From positions 330,541-394,540 of the forward strand of contig NZ_RCDC01000004.1 of NCBI RefSeq assembly GCF_003651185.1: a stretch of 64,000 bases of DNA, in the 5' to 3' direction. The notes beneath the pieces are model-generated. The model ran no database searches, was not told the origin of the DNA, and saw only the letters and a list, made by a program, of their open reading frames with translations. A program made the translations under genes and the position numbers. Positions 48,986 to 58,134 of the stretch are shown here, piece after piece (within the stretch, counting starts at the first letter, position 1; every line of letters starts with the position of its first letter). The DNA comes from Stenotrophomonas rhizophila (GTDB lineage Bacteria; Pseudomonadota; Gammaproteobacteria; Xanthomonadales; Xanthomonadaceae).

Positions 48986-50233
48986 ATGCACGTCCCCACC
49001 CCCTCCCTGATCATCTGGATAGTGACCGCCGTTGCCACCAGCGGCGTCATCTTCCGTCCCTGGCGGATCCCCGAGTATGTCTGGGCACTGGGCGCTGCCG
49101 TGCTGCTGGTCGCGACCGGGCTGGTGCCCATCCCCACGGCCATCGCGGCGGTCGCTGAAGGCGGCGATGTCTACCTGTTCCTGATCGGCATGATGGTACT
49201 GGCCGAGCTGGCGCGTCACGAAGGCCTGTTCGACTGGCTGGCCATGTATGCCGTCCAGCATGCCAAGGGGTCTGGACGGCGCCTGTTTGACCTGGTCTTC
49301 CTGGTCGGCACGCTGGTGACCATTTTCCTTTCCAACGACGCCACCGCCGTGGTGCTCACACCGGCGGTTTACGCGGCCTGCAAAGCGGCCCGCGCCAATC
49401 CCCTGCCCTACCTGTTCGTCTGCGCGTTCATCGCCAACGCAGCCAGCTTCGTGCTGCCGATCTCCAACCCCGCCAACCTGGTGGTGTTCGGCAGCCACAT
49501 GCCCTCGCTGCCGGAGTGGCTGCGGCAGTTCAGTCTGCCGTCGCTGGCCGCGATCTTGATGACGTACCTGGTGCTGCGTTTGGCTCAGCGCCGTGAGATC
49601 GCGCACCCGCTGGCGGAGCGGATCGAGCACCGCGCCCTGTCCGAGGGCGGTCGCCTGTGCGCCATCGGTGTCGGGCTCACCGGCATCGTGCTGCTGGCGA
49701 CCTCGGCGATGAACGGCCCGCTCGGCTTGACCACCTTCTGCGCCGGTGCGCTCACGTTGGCGGCGGTTCGCCTGCGCCAGCGGCGCAGTGCCATGCCGAT
49801 ACTTCGGCACGTCGCCTGGGGGGTGCTCCCGCTGGTGGCAGGCTTGTTCGTGCTGGTCGAAGCCGTCGCGCAGACCGGCGTGATCCGCACGGCCGCGCAT
49901 GCATTGGAAGCACTCGCACGAACCTCGCCGAGCGAGGCCGGCTGGGCTGCGGGTATTGCCGCCGCCATGGCGAGCAATCTGGCCAACAACCTGCCCATCG
50001 GGCTGGTCGCCGGATCACTGGGGCAGATGGCTGATTTGCCGGCGCAGACGCGCGCGGCGCTGCTGATCGGCGTGGATCTCGGGCCGAACCTGTCGGTCAC
50101 CGGCTCGCTCGCCACGATGCTGTGGCTGGTCGCGCTGCGGCGGGAGGGCGAGAACGTCAGCGCCCTGCAGTTCTTCAAACTGGGGGTACTGGTGATGCCG
50201 CCGGCGCTGATCGCGGCGTTGCTGCTGCTGTAG
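48986..50233 (+). CDS. ArsB/NhaD-superfamily anion or Na+/H+ transporter
   Basis: A 415-residue polytopic membrane protein of the ion-transporter superfamily that contains ArsB, NhaD and SLC13. Typical motifs are FLIGMMVLAELARHEGLFDW, VTIFLSNDATAVVLTP, LPISNPANLVVFG and NLANNLPIGL. No arsR, arsC or arsenic-responsive neighbour is present, so arsenite export is only one option. Weak ribosome-binding site. Confidence 0.85.
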   Translation: MHVPTPSLIIWIVTAVATSGVIFRPWRIPEYVWALGAAVLLVATGLVPIPTAIAAVAEGGDVYLFLIGMMVLAELARHEGLFDWLAMYAVQHAKGSGRRLFDLVFLVGTLVTIFLSNDATAVVLTPAVYAACKAARANPLPYLFVCAFIANAASFVLPISNPANLVVFGSHMPSLPEWLRQFSLPSLAAILMTYLVLRLAQRREIAHPLAERIEHRALSEGGRLCAIGVGLTGIVLLATSAMNGPLGLTTFCAGALTLAAVRLRQRRSAMPILRHVAWGVLPLVAGLFVLVEAVAQTGVIRTAAHALEALARTSPSEAGWAAGIAAAMASNLANNLPIGLVAGSLGQMADLPAQTRAALLIGVDLGPNLSVTGSLATMLWLVALRREGENVSALQFFKLGVLVMPPALIAALLLL

Positions 50234-50293
50234 CGATGCTGATGCGCTAACGGTGCAACCGTGTCGTCGGGCTGCCGTGACGCTACATCCGTC

Positions 50294-50611
50294 TCAGGCG
50301 GCGTTCGGCGTCCACTGGCGCAGGGTGGCGGCTTTCAGCGACTGCTCGCCGCAGCCGGTGGGGCAACGCAGTACCCGCGCGGCCGCGTTGCTGACAAAAC
50401 CAGCGCCTTCCTGCGCCTTGAAGATCACCTCACACGACAGGCAGCGCGCCACCATCGAATACAGGTGAACGATGCGGCCGCTGCAGGGATCCTGCAGCGC
50501 GCTCACATCCAGCAGGTCGAAGTGGCAGCTGTCGGGCATCGCGCGGCGGGGAAACGGTGGGGAAACGGTCGTCTGCGGATTCACGCGTGCCAGCCTCGAT
50601 GGTGTGGGCAT
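50294..50611 (-). CDS. Small cysteine-containing protein, possible zinc ribbon
   Basis: A 105-residue (from 50611) or 81-residue (ATG 50539) protein with CLSC and CPTGC pairs near the C-terminus, spaced as in a zinc ribbon. No signal peptide. I do not recognise a family. Codon use and the paired cysteines argue it is real. Confidence 0.6.
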   Translation of the reverse strand: MPTPSRLARVNPQTTVSPPFPRRAMPDSCHFDLLDVSALQDPCSGRIVHLYSMVARCLSCEVIFKAQEGAGFVSNAAARVLRCPTGCGEQSLKAATLRQWTPNAA

Positions 50612-50666
50612 CACTTTAGGTACCCGGATGTGGAGCGTGCGTGCATTGGACGACCGTCCCGCGTGA

Positions 50667-51938
50667 TCACAACGTCGCCTGCGCCTGCAGCGTGAACACC
50701 CAGCTGTCCGGCCGGCTCTCATACGCCCCCGGCCGGGCCACATACTGCACCGCAGGCCGCAGGATCAGCCACGGGGTCACCTGCACACCGTAATTGAGCT
50801 CCACGAACTGCTCGTTGCTCTGCACGTCCTTGCCGGTGATGCGCTGGTACTGGGCAAGGCGGTCGGAGATGTCCAGCCGGGTCCACGCCAGGCTGAGCAC
50901 ATCATCCTCGCGTGAGGCCACCACACCGCGCCAACTCAGGCCGGCTTCCCACGAATACCGCATGAGTCCGGTCTTGGCATCGGCACGCGTGGCCACGCCG
51001 AATACCGACAGGCCGCGCACGGTGTCGCCTTCGGGCTTCAGCACGCGCTGCGCCAGCTGGATGTACGAACCGCTGCGATGCGAAGCGCGCGGCGCGGCCG
51101 GATTGCCGATGTCGTCGGCGTTGGAGGTATCCAGGTAGTAGCCGGCCTTGTAGGTACCGCCGTAATGCTCGCCGGTGTTGCCGTGGCTGTAGCCCACTTC
51201 CACGGGCAGGAACAGGCCGGTCTTGCCGCGGTCGGACACGCGGAAGCCACTGCCCTCCTGCTTTCGCATCGGCACGACATCGTAAATGCCGGTCTGTGCG
51301 TACCAGCCTGAGGGATCGGCCCACTTCACCCGCATGCCCCACTGGCCGGTCGGGTTGTCCAGCCAGCCGGAACTGTAGATCGGCCCCAGCGGATGCCCGC
51401 ACTGGCCGTTGTTGTTGAAATTGCAGGTGTACGGCAAGCCGCCGAAGTCGTTGCCCATCGAGTAGAAGCCGCCCTTCAGGCTCAGCCGCTTGTCCAGCAG
51501 CCAGCGCTCGTAGGAGAGTTCGTTGAAGCGCAGGTTCTGCCCTTGGCCATAGAACGCCTGGTTCTGCACGTAGGAACCGGTCGAGCGGTCATTGACCGCA
51601 TTGCCGAAGCGGTCGGAGAACACCACCCGCATCGTGCCGTCGAAGCCGAAGGCCTTGCCGGTATCGATCATGGCACCGAAATCAACGTGCTCGGTGGTGG
51701 ACCAGCCGGTGCCCTTGTAGCCGTCGCTGTTGACGCCCGTGGCAATCACGATGCGGGCGCTCGGCGTCACGCCCCGGTCCTGCAGCCAGATCCGGGCCGC
51801 CCAGTCCGCGCTGAGCGGGGTCTGGGCAATGGTGTCCACCGGTTTGGGCGTGGGCGCATCGCTGGCGGCGGCCCAGGCCGGTAGGCTGGCGGCGATCGCC
51901 ATCAGCCCGAGGCTGATCAGATAAGGGGTGTGTTTCAT
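50667..51938 (-). CDS. OprB-type carbohydrate-selective porin
   Basis: A 423-residue outer-membrane porin with signal peptide (MKHTPYLISLGLMAIAASLPAWA) and a strand pattern ending FTLQAQATL; blocks GTGWSTTEHVDFGAMID and NELSYERWLLDKRLSLKGG. Its ATG overlaps the cytochrome c stop (ATGA), so it is the fourth gene of the gluconate-dehydrogenase-like operon. It would let a sugar acid or aldose reach the periplasmic dehydrogenase. Confidence 0.85.
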   Translation of the reverse strand: MKHTPYLISLGLMAIAASLPAWAAASDAPTPKPVDTIAQTPLSADWAARIWLQDRGVTPSARIVIATGVNSDGYKGTGWSTTEHVDFGAMIDTGKAFGFDGTMRVVFSDRFGNAVNDRSTGSYVQNQAFYGQGQNLRFNELSYERWLLDKRLSLKGGFYSMGNDFGGLPYTCNFNNNGQCGHPLGPIYSSGWLDNPTGQWGMRVKWADPSGWYAQTGIYDVVPMRKQEGSGFRVSDRGKTGLFLPVEVGYSHGNTGEHYGGTYKAGYYLDTSNADDIGNPAAPRASHRSGSYIQLAQRVLKPEGDTVRGLSVFGVATRADAKTGLMRYSWEAGLSWRGVVASREDDVLSLAWTRLDISDRLAQYQRITGKDVQSNEQFVELNYGVQVTPWLILRPAVQYVARPGAYESRPDSWVFTLQAQATL

Positions 51939-53332
51939 GTCGAGGCCCTCCGCAGCCTGCGTTTCTTCCAGGCGCGTCGCACCATCAGGATCACCACCAC
52001 GAACGCCGCAAGCCCGAGGATGAGCAGCGGCAGCCACAGGCGCGCGATCTTGGCCAGCAGCGGTTTCTCACCGCCATCGCGGATCAGCGCGACCTGGGCT
52101 TCCGTGACCTGGTCACCGGGCCCAAAGCTGGTCCGCACATAGCTCGCGACCGCCGCGACATCGGCATCGCTCAGCGCCTGCACGTACGAGCCCTCCGAAA
52201 AGTGCGGCATCACTACGTGCTGGCCGTCCACCTCGCGGTCGATGCCGCCGATGATGGTGGCCACCAGATTCTGCGGCCGGGTCATGCCGACGGTGCTGTT
52301 GTGCACCAGCGAGGGGTAATAGCCGTCCTTGCTGCCCTCCCCTTTGGGGCCATGGCAGCTTGCACACAGCCCGGAATACAGCACTGCACCGGAGGCCAGG
52401 GGGGCATTGGTGCCACGCACCGGTTGTTCGCCCGGCGCCGCGGTGGGGTCACCCCAGGCAAAGGCCGCACGCGTGGCGTCCTTGTCGGCCACGGCAGGCA
52501 CGGTGCGCAGGTAAGTCACGATGGCACGGATGTCTTCATCGCGCAGTTTGGAGAGGCTGTTCGTCACCGCTTCGGCCATACCGCCACCGGCCTGCCCCTT
52601 GCCCTCAACCCGACCGGTCTTCAGGTACTGGGCCAGTTCGTCATCGGTCCACCCGCCGATCCCGCTGATCGGGTGCGAAGTGATGTTGGGCGCATACCAA
52701 TCGCCCAGCGAACCACCGGCGAAGGCTTTACCGCCCACCTCCTGCATCATCAACCCGCGTGGACTGTGGCAGCTGGAGCAGTGCGCCAACCCTTCCACCA
52801 GGTAGGCACCCCGATTCCACTGCGCGCTCTGTGCCGGATCCGGTTTGAACGGGGTCTTGTCCAGGAACAGCAGATTCCACACCGCCATGGACGAGCGCAC
52901 GCTGAAGGGGAATGGCAGTTCGGTGGCACGTGCTTCCTCATCGACCGGTGCGACCGCCTGCATGAAATAGACGTACAGCGCGTGGATGTCCTCGTCGGTC
53001 AGCTTGGCGTAGGAGGTGTACGGCATCGCCGGATAGAGGTGGGCGCCGTCCTTGCGTACACCTTCGCGTACGGCCTGGGCGAAATCGGCCTCCGTGTAGT
53101 TGCCGATGCCGTGGGACTTTGACGGAGTGATGTTGCTCGCCCAGATCTCACCCAGCGGCGAGGCGATCGCGTAACCGCCGGCGTAGGGCTTGCCCTGCTT
53201 CGGGCTGGTATGGCACGCCACGCAGTCCGCGGCCACGGACAGGTAGCGCCCACGTTCGATGGTGTCATCGGCGCGCGCAGTGTGGCTGACGCCAGCCAAC
53301 AGGCCCGATGCGATGAGCAGAAAGGCCTTCAT
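51935..53332 (-). CDS. Triheme cytochrome c subunit of gluconate/sorbitol-type dehydrogenase
   Basis: A 465-residue exported cytochrome with three heme c sites, CVACH, CSSCH and CASCH, and a C-terminal membrane anchor (LWLPLLILGLAAFVVVILM). It passes electrons from the GMC subunit to the quinone pool. ATG overlaps the GMC stop. Confidence 0.92.
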   Translation of the reverse strand: MKAFLLIASGLLAGVSHTARADDTIERGRYLSVAADCVACHTSPKQGKPYAGGYAIASPLGEIWASNITPSKSHGIGNYTEADFAQAVREGVRKDGAHLYPAMPYTSYAKLTDEDIHALYVYFMQAVAPVDEEARATELPFPFSVRSSMAVWNLLFLDKTPFKPDPAQSAQWNRGAYLVEGLAHCSSCHSPRGLMMQEVGGKAFAGGSLGDWYAPNITSHPISGIGGWTDDELAQYLKTGRVEGKGQAGGGMAEAVTNSLSKLRDEDIRAIVTYLRTVPAVADKDATRAAFAWGDPTAAPGEQPVRGTNAPLASGAVLYSGLCASCHGPKGEGSKDGYYPSLVHNSTVGMTRPQNLVATIIGGIDREVDGQHVVMPHFSEGSYVQALSDADVAAVASYVRTSFGPGDQVTEAQVALIRDGGEKPLLAKIARLWLPLLILGLAAFVVVILMVRRAWKKRRLRRAST

Positions 53333-54969
53333 ACGGCACGCTCGATGGCATCGGCCGCGCGCAGGGCCAGCGCGGCCATGGTCAGGGTGCTGTTGACGAC
53401 GCTGGCCGAGACCATCGCGCTGCCTCCCGGCAGCCACAGATTCGGGTGATCATGCGCGCGGCAATCGCCATCGACCACGGAATCGCGCGGATCCGCGCCC
53501 ATGATGGTGGAGCCCATGATGTGGTTGTTGGCATTAAGCGCCGTGGTGATCACGAACTCTTCGGCGTTGAACAGCGTGCCGATGTGCCGTAGCTGATCGC
53601 AGGATTTGTCGTAGCCTTTGCGCGCGTAGTCGCCCAGCGAGTAATGGATGTCCGGGCAGGCCAGGCCATGGCCATCGACGCGGGTCGTGGACAGCGTCAG
53701 CCGGTTGCTCGGGTCGGGCAGCGGCTCCAGGCTGATCGACAGATCCACCCCGTAGATCGCGCGGCGTCGGATTTCCGCGTCCAGCGCCTCACCGGCGAGC
53801 CCCATTTTCAGTGCCTGGTCGGTGGCGATCGCCACCCGGCTGATGTTGTTGAGGATGATCTTGGTCGCAGAGTATTCCGACCGGAACGCGCCGTCACGCG
53901 GCCCGACCATGCAGCTGGACTGCGCCGGGCCACGCCCCAGCCAGATCGGGCGGTCGGCAATGAAGGAGCAGTGGAAGCCGGAGTGGTCCAGCATGTTGCG
54001 GCCGACCTGATCGGACGAATTGGCGATGCCGTTCGGGTTCTGCTCATTGGCGGCGAGCAGCAGCAGACGCGGCGTCTCCAGCGCATTGCAGGCGATCACG
54101 AAACTGCGGCCGGTGGCCTTGTGGCTGACCTTGTCGCTGTCATACCAGTGAATGGCGGTGACACGGTTCTGCGCATCGGTGTCGATCTTGTACGCCACCG
54201 CTTCGGCCAGCACCTTGGCGCCCAGCGCTTCGGCGGCCTGCACGGTATGGACGCCGTTGTACATCGCCCCGATCGGGCAGATCGGCTGGCAGTTGTTGTT
54301 GCCACAGCACGCGGGGCGATCGTTCCAGGGCTTGATCATGCGCCCCTGCGGAATCGGCACCAGGTTGTAGCCGTGCGGATTGACCACCTCGGCGAATACC
54401 TTATCGCCGTTGCCCCACGGAATCATGTCGGCCAGGTACGGCTTGGAGCGCTCCGAAGGGCTCTGCTGCGCGGGGTCGTTCGGCCCGGAGACGCCCATGG
54501 CTTCCTCCGCGCGGCAGTAATACGGCTCGATGTCCTCGTAGCTGATCGGCCAATCGCGCCCGACCCCGTAGGCGGACTGCATTTTGAAATCGACCGGAAG
54601 ATGGCGCCAGCAGGAGGCAGCCCAGTGCCAGGTCGTGCCACCAACCGCCTTGATGAAGCCCTGGTGGAAGCTGCTGGCATCGGGGCCGGTCAGGCCGACG
54701 TAGTCGTTGGCGGGGAAATACAGTGGCGCCGTCGCGAATTTCGATTGCGGGAACGGGCCTTGGAAATCGCTGCCGATGCGTCGTTCGAAGCTGACGTTGC
54801 GCCAGTTCTCAACGACGTCGGAACGGTTCAGACGGGGGCCGGCCTCAAGGACCAGGACCGATTTGCCGGCGCGCACCAATTGGTGGGCGATCAATGCACC
54901 GACGACGCCCGAACCGACGATCACGACGTCGGCATCGGCGTCGCCATCACGGAAAACCGGAGCTTTCAT
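53329..54969 (-). CDS. GMC oxidoreductase, large flavoprotein subunit of a gluconate 2-dehydrogenase-like enzyme
   Basis: A 546-residue FAD protein: the dinucleotide motif VVIVGSGVVGALIAHQL near the N-terminus, RPACCGNNNCQPICPIGA, a Cys set that in FAD-glucose dehydrogenases binds a 3Fe-4S cluster, and a C-terminal NLWLPGGSAMVS block. It oxidises gluconate or a related sugar acid/aldose in the periplasm. It has no signal peptide of its own, consistent with export bound to the Tat-carrying small subunit. Gene order small-GMC-cytochrome is that of gluconate and sorbitol dehydrogenases; the substrate is not proven. Confidence 0.9.
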   Translation of the reverse strand: MKAPVFRDGDADADVVIVGSGVVGALIAHQLVRAGKSVLVLEAGPRLNRSDVVENWRNVSFERRIGSDFQGPFPQSKFATAPLYFPANDYVGLTGPDASSFHQGFIKAVGGTTWHWAASCWRHLPVDFKMQSAYGVGRDWPISYEDIEPYYCRAEEAMGVSGPNDPAQQSPSERSKPYLADMIPWGNGDKVFAEVVNPHGYNLVPIPQGRMIKPWNDRPACCGNNNCQPICPIGAMYNGVHTVQAAEALGAKVLAEAVAYKIDTDAQNRVTAIHWYDSDKVSHKATGRSFVIACNALETPRLLLLAANEQNPNGIANSSDQVGRNMLDHSGFHCSFIADRPIWLGRGPAQSSCMVGPRDGAFRSEYSATKIILNNISRVAIATDQALKMGLAGEALDAEIRRRAIYGVDLSISLEPLPDPSNRLTLSTTRVDGHGLACPDIHYSLGDYARKGYDKSCDQLRHIGTLFNAEEFVITTALNANNHIMGSTIMGADPRDSVVDGDCRAHDHPNLWLPGGSAMVSASVVNSTLTMAALALRAADAIERAV

Positions 54970-55015
54970 GAGAGGGGTTCCAGATCGATAACAGAGAAAA
55001 AAGGACTGCGCAGGC

Positions 55016-55561
55016 TCAGGCGTGGGCGCGAATCGGGGCCGGCGGCTCAGCCGTCCACCAGCCGGGGCCGCCTTGGACGTAGGTCGGTGGTGAAAGACCG
55101 TCATCCACGCAGCGCTGCATCAGCGCATCGCGGTAGGACACGGTCACGGCGTGCACGCCTTTGCCCACGGTGCCGGTGTACCAGGCGGTGATGATGGCCA
55201 ACGCCGCCGGCTTGGCATCGCCTGCGGCCGCGACCAGCGCCTGCGCACCACTGACCTGCCCTGCCAGGGTGACCAGGGTGGGGAACTGCGCATGCAGCTC
55301 GGGCTGAAGATGGGCGAACGCCTGCTCGATCCGGTCGGCCGTGGCCGGGTCCAGATCGGTCTTACCGGTCAGCGCGTGAGAGAGCTCGAGGAAGGCGGTG
55401 TCGGTCTTGGCTGCGGGCGCTGTTGCGGCTGGCGCTGCAACGGCAGGCGCTTTGTCACGGCAGGCTGCGAGCAGTGAAACCGAACCGACCGCAAGAAGGA
55501 AGCCTCGTCGTGTGAGGCCTTGCCCCCGACGATGCTCGTCCAATCCCTCGGGAATACTCAT
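55016..55561 (-). CDS. Gluconate 2-dehydrogenase subunit 3-like small subunit (Tat signal)
   Basis: A 181-residue protein starting with a twin-arginine-like signal LTRRGFLLAVGSVSLLAAC, with a lipobox-like LLAAC at its end. It carries the large subunit across the membrane as in known gluconate and sorbitol dehydrogenases. First gene of the operon; the GMC start is 46 bp downstream. Confidence 0.87.
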   Translation of the reverse strand: MSIPEGLDEHRRGQGLTRRGFLLAVGSVSLLAACRDKAPAVAAPAATAPAAKTDTAFLELSHALTGKTDLDPATADRIEQAFAHLQPELHAQFPTLVTLAGQVSGAQALVAAAGDAKPAALAIITAWYTGTVGKGVHAVTVSYRDALMQRCVDDGLSPPTYVQGGPGWWTAEPPAPIRAHA

Positions 55562-55653
55562 GATGTGAACTCTGCTCCGTAACACGCCGGCTCCCCGCCC
55601 GTAGACCACGGAACGGCTAAGCTTCGACGGCGACAAGGCTACTCCCCCTGTCT

Positions 55654-55679
55654 GTCATCACGGAGTGATAAGTGATGAC
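55654..55679. promoter_or_regulatory. Perfect 8-bp inverted repeat between the dehydrogenase operon and a lipoprotein gene
   Basis: GTCATCAC and GTGATGAC face each other across a 10-bp spacer, in the intergenic region that serves the dehydrogenase operon (start 55561) and the small lipoprotein (start 55742). Position 93 bp and 63 bp from the two starts. It is a good operator candidate; the regulator is unknown. Confidence 0.6.
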
Positions 55680-55741
55680 TCACGCACCGCGCACGGAATC
55701 AGCGCTACAACGCGGGCTAGTCTCAGTTCCGGAGAGTTGCC

Positions 55742-55984
55742 ATGCGAACCCTGTTGTTCAGTGCCCTCGCGGCGATGGCGTTGTCGGCCTGCAATCAGGC
55801 CGAGCCTACCGATCAGGGTAAGCACGCCGATACCATCGAGCAGCCTGCACCGGCGGCAGGCAGTGAGCCCGCCCGTAACGTGCCCGGGGGCGGCAGTGGT
55901 ACAGCCGCCTCCGAACAGCAGGACTCCGGGCATGGCACCGGGACCGGTGCGGAGCCGAAGCGCGAATCGCCGCCGAAGCCGTAG
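55742..55984 (+). CDS. Small lipoprotein, Gly/Ser/Pro-rich
   Basis: An 80-residue protein with a lipobox (LLFSALAAMALSAC) and a low-complexity mature part (NVPGGGSGTAASEQQ, ending ESPPKP). A GGAG ribosome-binding site precedes the ATG. No known function. Confidence 0.72.
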   Translation: MRTLLFSALAAMALSACNQAEPTDQGKHADTIEQPAPAAGSEPARNVPGGGSGTAASEQQDSGHGTGTGAEPKRESPPKP

Positions 55985-55990
55985 CACGTC

Positions 55991-56182
55991 ATGACGCCAC
56001 TCGATAAACCACTCCGCCGGGAAGTCCAGATCGACGACGAGGTCTATACGTTGACCCTTGATCCGGAGGGCCTGAAGCTGGTGCCCAAGGGCAAGCGGAA
56101 CGGTGTGACCCTGAAATGGGCGGAACTGGTCAACGGTGACGCGGCGCTGGCGACGGCGCTTCAGGCGTCACTCGGGCACTGA
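55991..56182 (+). CDS. Small conserved-looking protein, 63 residues
   Basis: MTPLDKPLRREVQIDDEVYT, ending ATALQASLGH: an acidic soluble 63-residue protein that follows the lipoprotein by 6 bp. I do not recognise a family. Balanced amino-acid use and clear spacing suggest a real gene. Confidence 0.65.
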   Translation: MTPLDKPLRREVQIDDEVYTLTLDPEGLKLVPKGKRNGVTLKWAELVNGDAALATALQASLGH

Positions 56183-56477
56183 GTGGCGGGGCATCGAGCG
56201 TCCAACGCGATGCGATGCGCGGCAGGTGGACTGAGGTCAATGAGCAGCAGTGCCCGATGCCGTCGTCACCGTACGGCAGCGCGAGGCCGCCGATCCAGAA
56301 CGACACCGCTGCCGCCAGAGGCCCTGACGCCACGTGTTTCGGCCCGCACACGCTTTCTCCATTCAGGTTGATGGCGACGGGAAAGCAAGCAGACTCAGGA
56401 TCAGGGACAATAGCCACCCACCGTATGCCCCGGGCTGCTGGCGGATGCCCCCATCAGGGGCCGTCGCGCGGCGGCCC
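56183..56477. other. Intergenic region, no gene identified
   Basis: Nearly 300 bp without a convincing gene. A minus-strand reading frame at 56130-56417 overlaps the 63-residue gene and starts without a good ribosome-binding site. No clear terminator or operator was seen. Confidence 0.5.
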
Positions 56478-58097
56478 ATGCCTGTCTTCCTGCTGCTTTC
56501 CGGATCCGAATTGAATACCACCGCCCTGCCCCTTGCCGACGACGACCTGCCCCTGACCGACCGCCTGCGCACCGCGCTGGACCTGCTGGAGGCCATCGAA
56601 GCCGACCGCAGCGTGCTCGATACGCTGCCCGAAGCAGACCGCGTGCGCCTGCACCAGGTGGTGGCCAAGGTGTATCACCCCGAGCCCAAGGCCCGCCGGG
56701 CCAAGCTGAAGCAGCAGGCCAAGGCGCGGCACCAGGAAAAGGTGGCCAAGTCCGAGGCGCTGCTGGCGCAGACCGGTATCCGCGCCCTGCGCCGCAAGCC
56801 GGTGTTCAGCACCCCGAACTATTTCCCGCCGCACGCGGCCGGCCTGCATGACGCCTCCAACGGCGAGAATGCGGCGGCCACGCCGGAACCGGTGCATTCC
56901 CCGGAATTGCGCCATTGCTATGTCTGCAAGCAGAAGTTCACCCAGCTGCACCACTTCTATGACCAGATGTGCCCGGCCTGCGCCGAGCTGAACTTCGTCA
57001 AGCGCACCGAGACGGCGGACCTCACCGGCCGCGTCGCGCTGCTGACCGGCGGCCGGGTCAAGATCGGCTACCAGGCCGGCCTGAAGCTGCTGCGGGCCGG
57101 TGCCGAGCTGATCGTGACCACGCGCTTCCCGCGGGATTCGGCCGCGCGCTACGCCGAAGAGCCGGACTTCGGCGTGTGGGGCCACCGCCTGCAGGTGTAC
57201 GGCCTGGACCTGCGCCATACCCCGAGCGTGGAGGCCTTCTGCAACGAGCTGCTGGCCACCCGTTCGCGTCTGGATTTCATCATCAACAACGCCTGCCAGA
57301 CGGTCCGCCGCCCGCCGCAGTTCTATGCGCACATGATGGCCGGCGAAACCGCCGCGCTGCATGAGGTGCCCGAGACGCTGCGCAAGCTGATCGGCGATTA
57401 CGAGGGCCTGCGCAGTGCCGAACTGCTCGGCACCACCGCCTCGGCCGCGCTGCCGGTGGTCCAGGGGCGTGATTTCAATGCCGCCAATGGTCTGACCCGT
57501 GCCGCCGAGCTGTCGCAGGTCCCGCTGCTGGAGGATGAGCTGGTCGCCCAGCAGCATCTGTTCCCGGATGGCCGGTTGGATCAGGACCTGCAGCAGGTGG
57601 ATCTGCGCGGTCGCAACTCCTGGCGCATGCTGATGGCCGAAGTGCCGTCGGTGGAACTGCTGGAAACCCAGCTGGTCAATGCCATCGCGCCGTTCATCAT
57701 CAATGCGCGCCTGAAGCCGCTGATGCTGCGCACGCCTGAGCGTGACAAGCACATCGTCAACGTCTCGGCGATGGAGGGGCAGTTCTACCGCAACTTCAAG
57801 ACCACCCGCCATCCGCACACCAACATGGCCAAGGCCGCGTTGAACATGATGACGCGCACCTCGGCCGCCGATTACCAGAACGACGGCATCCACATGAACA
57901 GTGTGGACACCGGCTGGGTGACCGACGAGGATCCGGCGGACATCGCGGCCAAGAAGGTGAAGGAAGAGCGCTTCCATCCGCCGCTGGATATCGTCGACGG
58001 CGCTGCGCGCATCGTTGATCCGATCATCCACGGGTTCAACACCGGCGAACATGTCTGGGGCCAGTTCCTGAAGGACTACGCGCCGACCGACTGGTAA
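56478..58097 (+). CDS. Short-chain dehydrogenase-like protein with N-terminal zinc motif
   Basis: A 539-residue protein. The N-terminal 150 residues are Lys/Arg/Ala-rich (possible coiled coil, KLKQQAKARHQEKVAKSEAL), then CYVCKQKFTQ and MCPACAELNF form a CxxC...CxxC zinc motif (about 147-170). After that comes a Rossmann domain with ALLTGGRVKIGYQAGLKLL and IINNACQ. Ser430 (NVSAMEG) is kept, but at the position of the catalytic Tyr the motif reads HTNMAK (Thr448, Lys452). It may therefore be non-catalytic or use another residue. ATG at 56478 used; TTG at 56511 is an alternative. Confidence 0.8.
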   Translation: MPVFLLLSGSELNTTALPLADDDLPLTDRLRTALDLLEAIEADRSVLDTLPEADRVRLHQVVAKVYHPEPKARRAKLKQQAKARHQEKVAKSEALLAQTGIRALRRKPVFSTPNYFPPHAAGLHDASNGENAAATPEPVHSPELRHCYVCKQKFTQLHHFYDQMCPACAELNFVKRTETADLTGRVALLTGGRVKIGYQAGLKLLRAGAELIVTTRFPRDSAARYAEEPDFGVWGHRLQVYGLDLRHTPSVEAFCNELLATRSRLDFIINNACQTVRRPPQFYAHMMAGETAALHEVPETLRKLIGDYEGLRSAELLGTTASAALPVVQGRDFNAANGLTRAAELSQVPLLEDELVAQQHLFPDGRLDQDLQQVDLRGRNSWRMLMAEVPSVELLETQLVNAIAPFIINARLKPLMLRTPERDKHIVNVSAMEGQFYRNFKTTRHPHTNMAKAALNMMTRTSAADYQNDGIHMNSVDTGWVTDEDPADIAAKKVKEERFHPPLDIVDGAARIVDPIIHGFNTGEHVWGQFLKDYAPTDW

Positions 58098-58134
58098 GCG
58101 CATCCAGGGGCGTGTTTCGTCCGTATAGCGTGGA

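Noticed and set aside
56130..56417. Minus-strand 95-codon frame in the gap before the dehydrogenase gene
   Set aside because: Parts look protein-like, but it overlaps the 63-residue gene, has no ribosome-binding site and no recognisable family.
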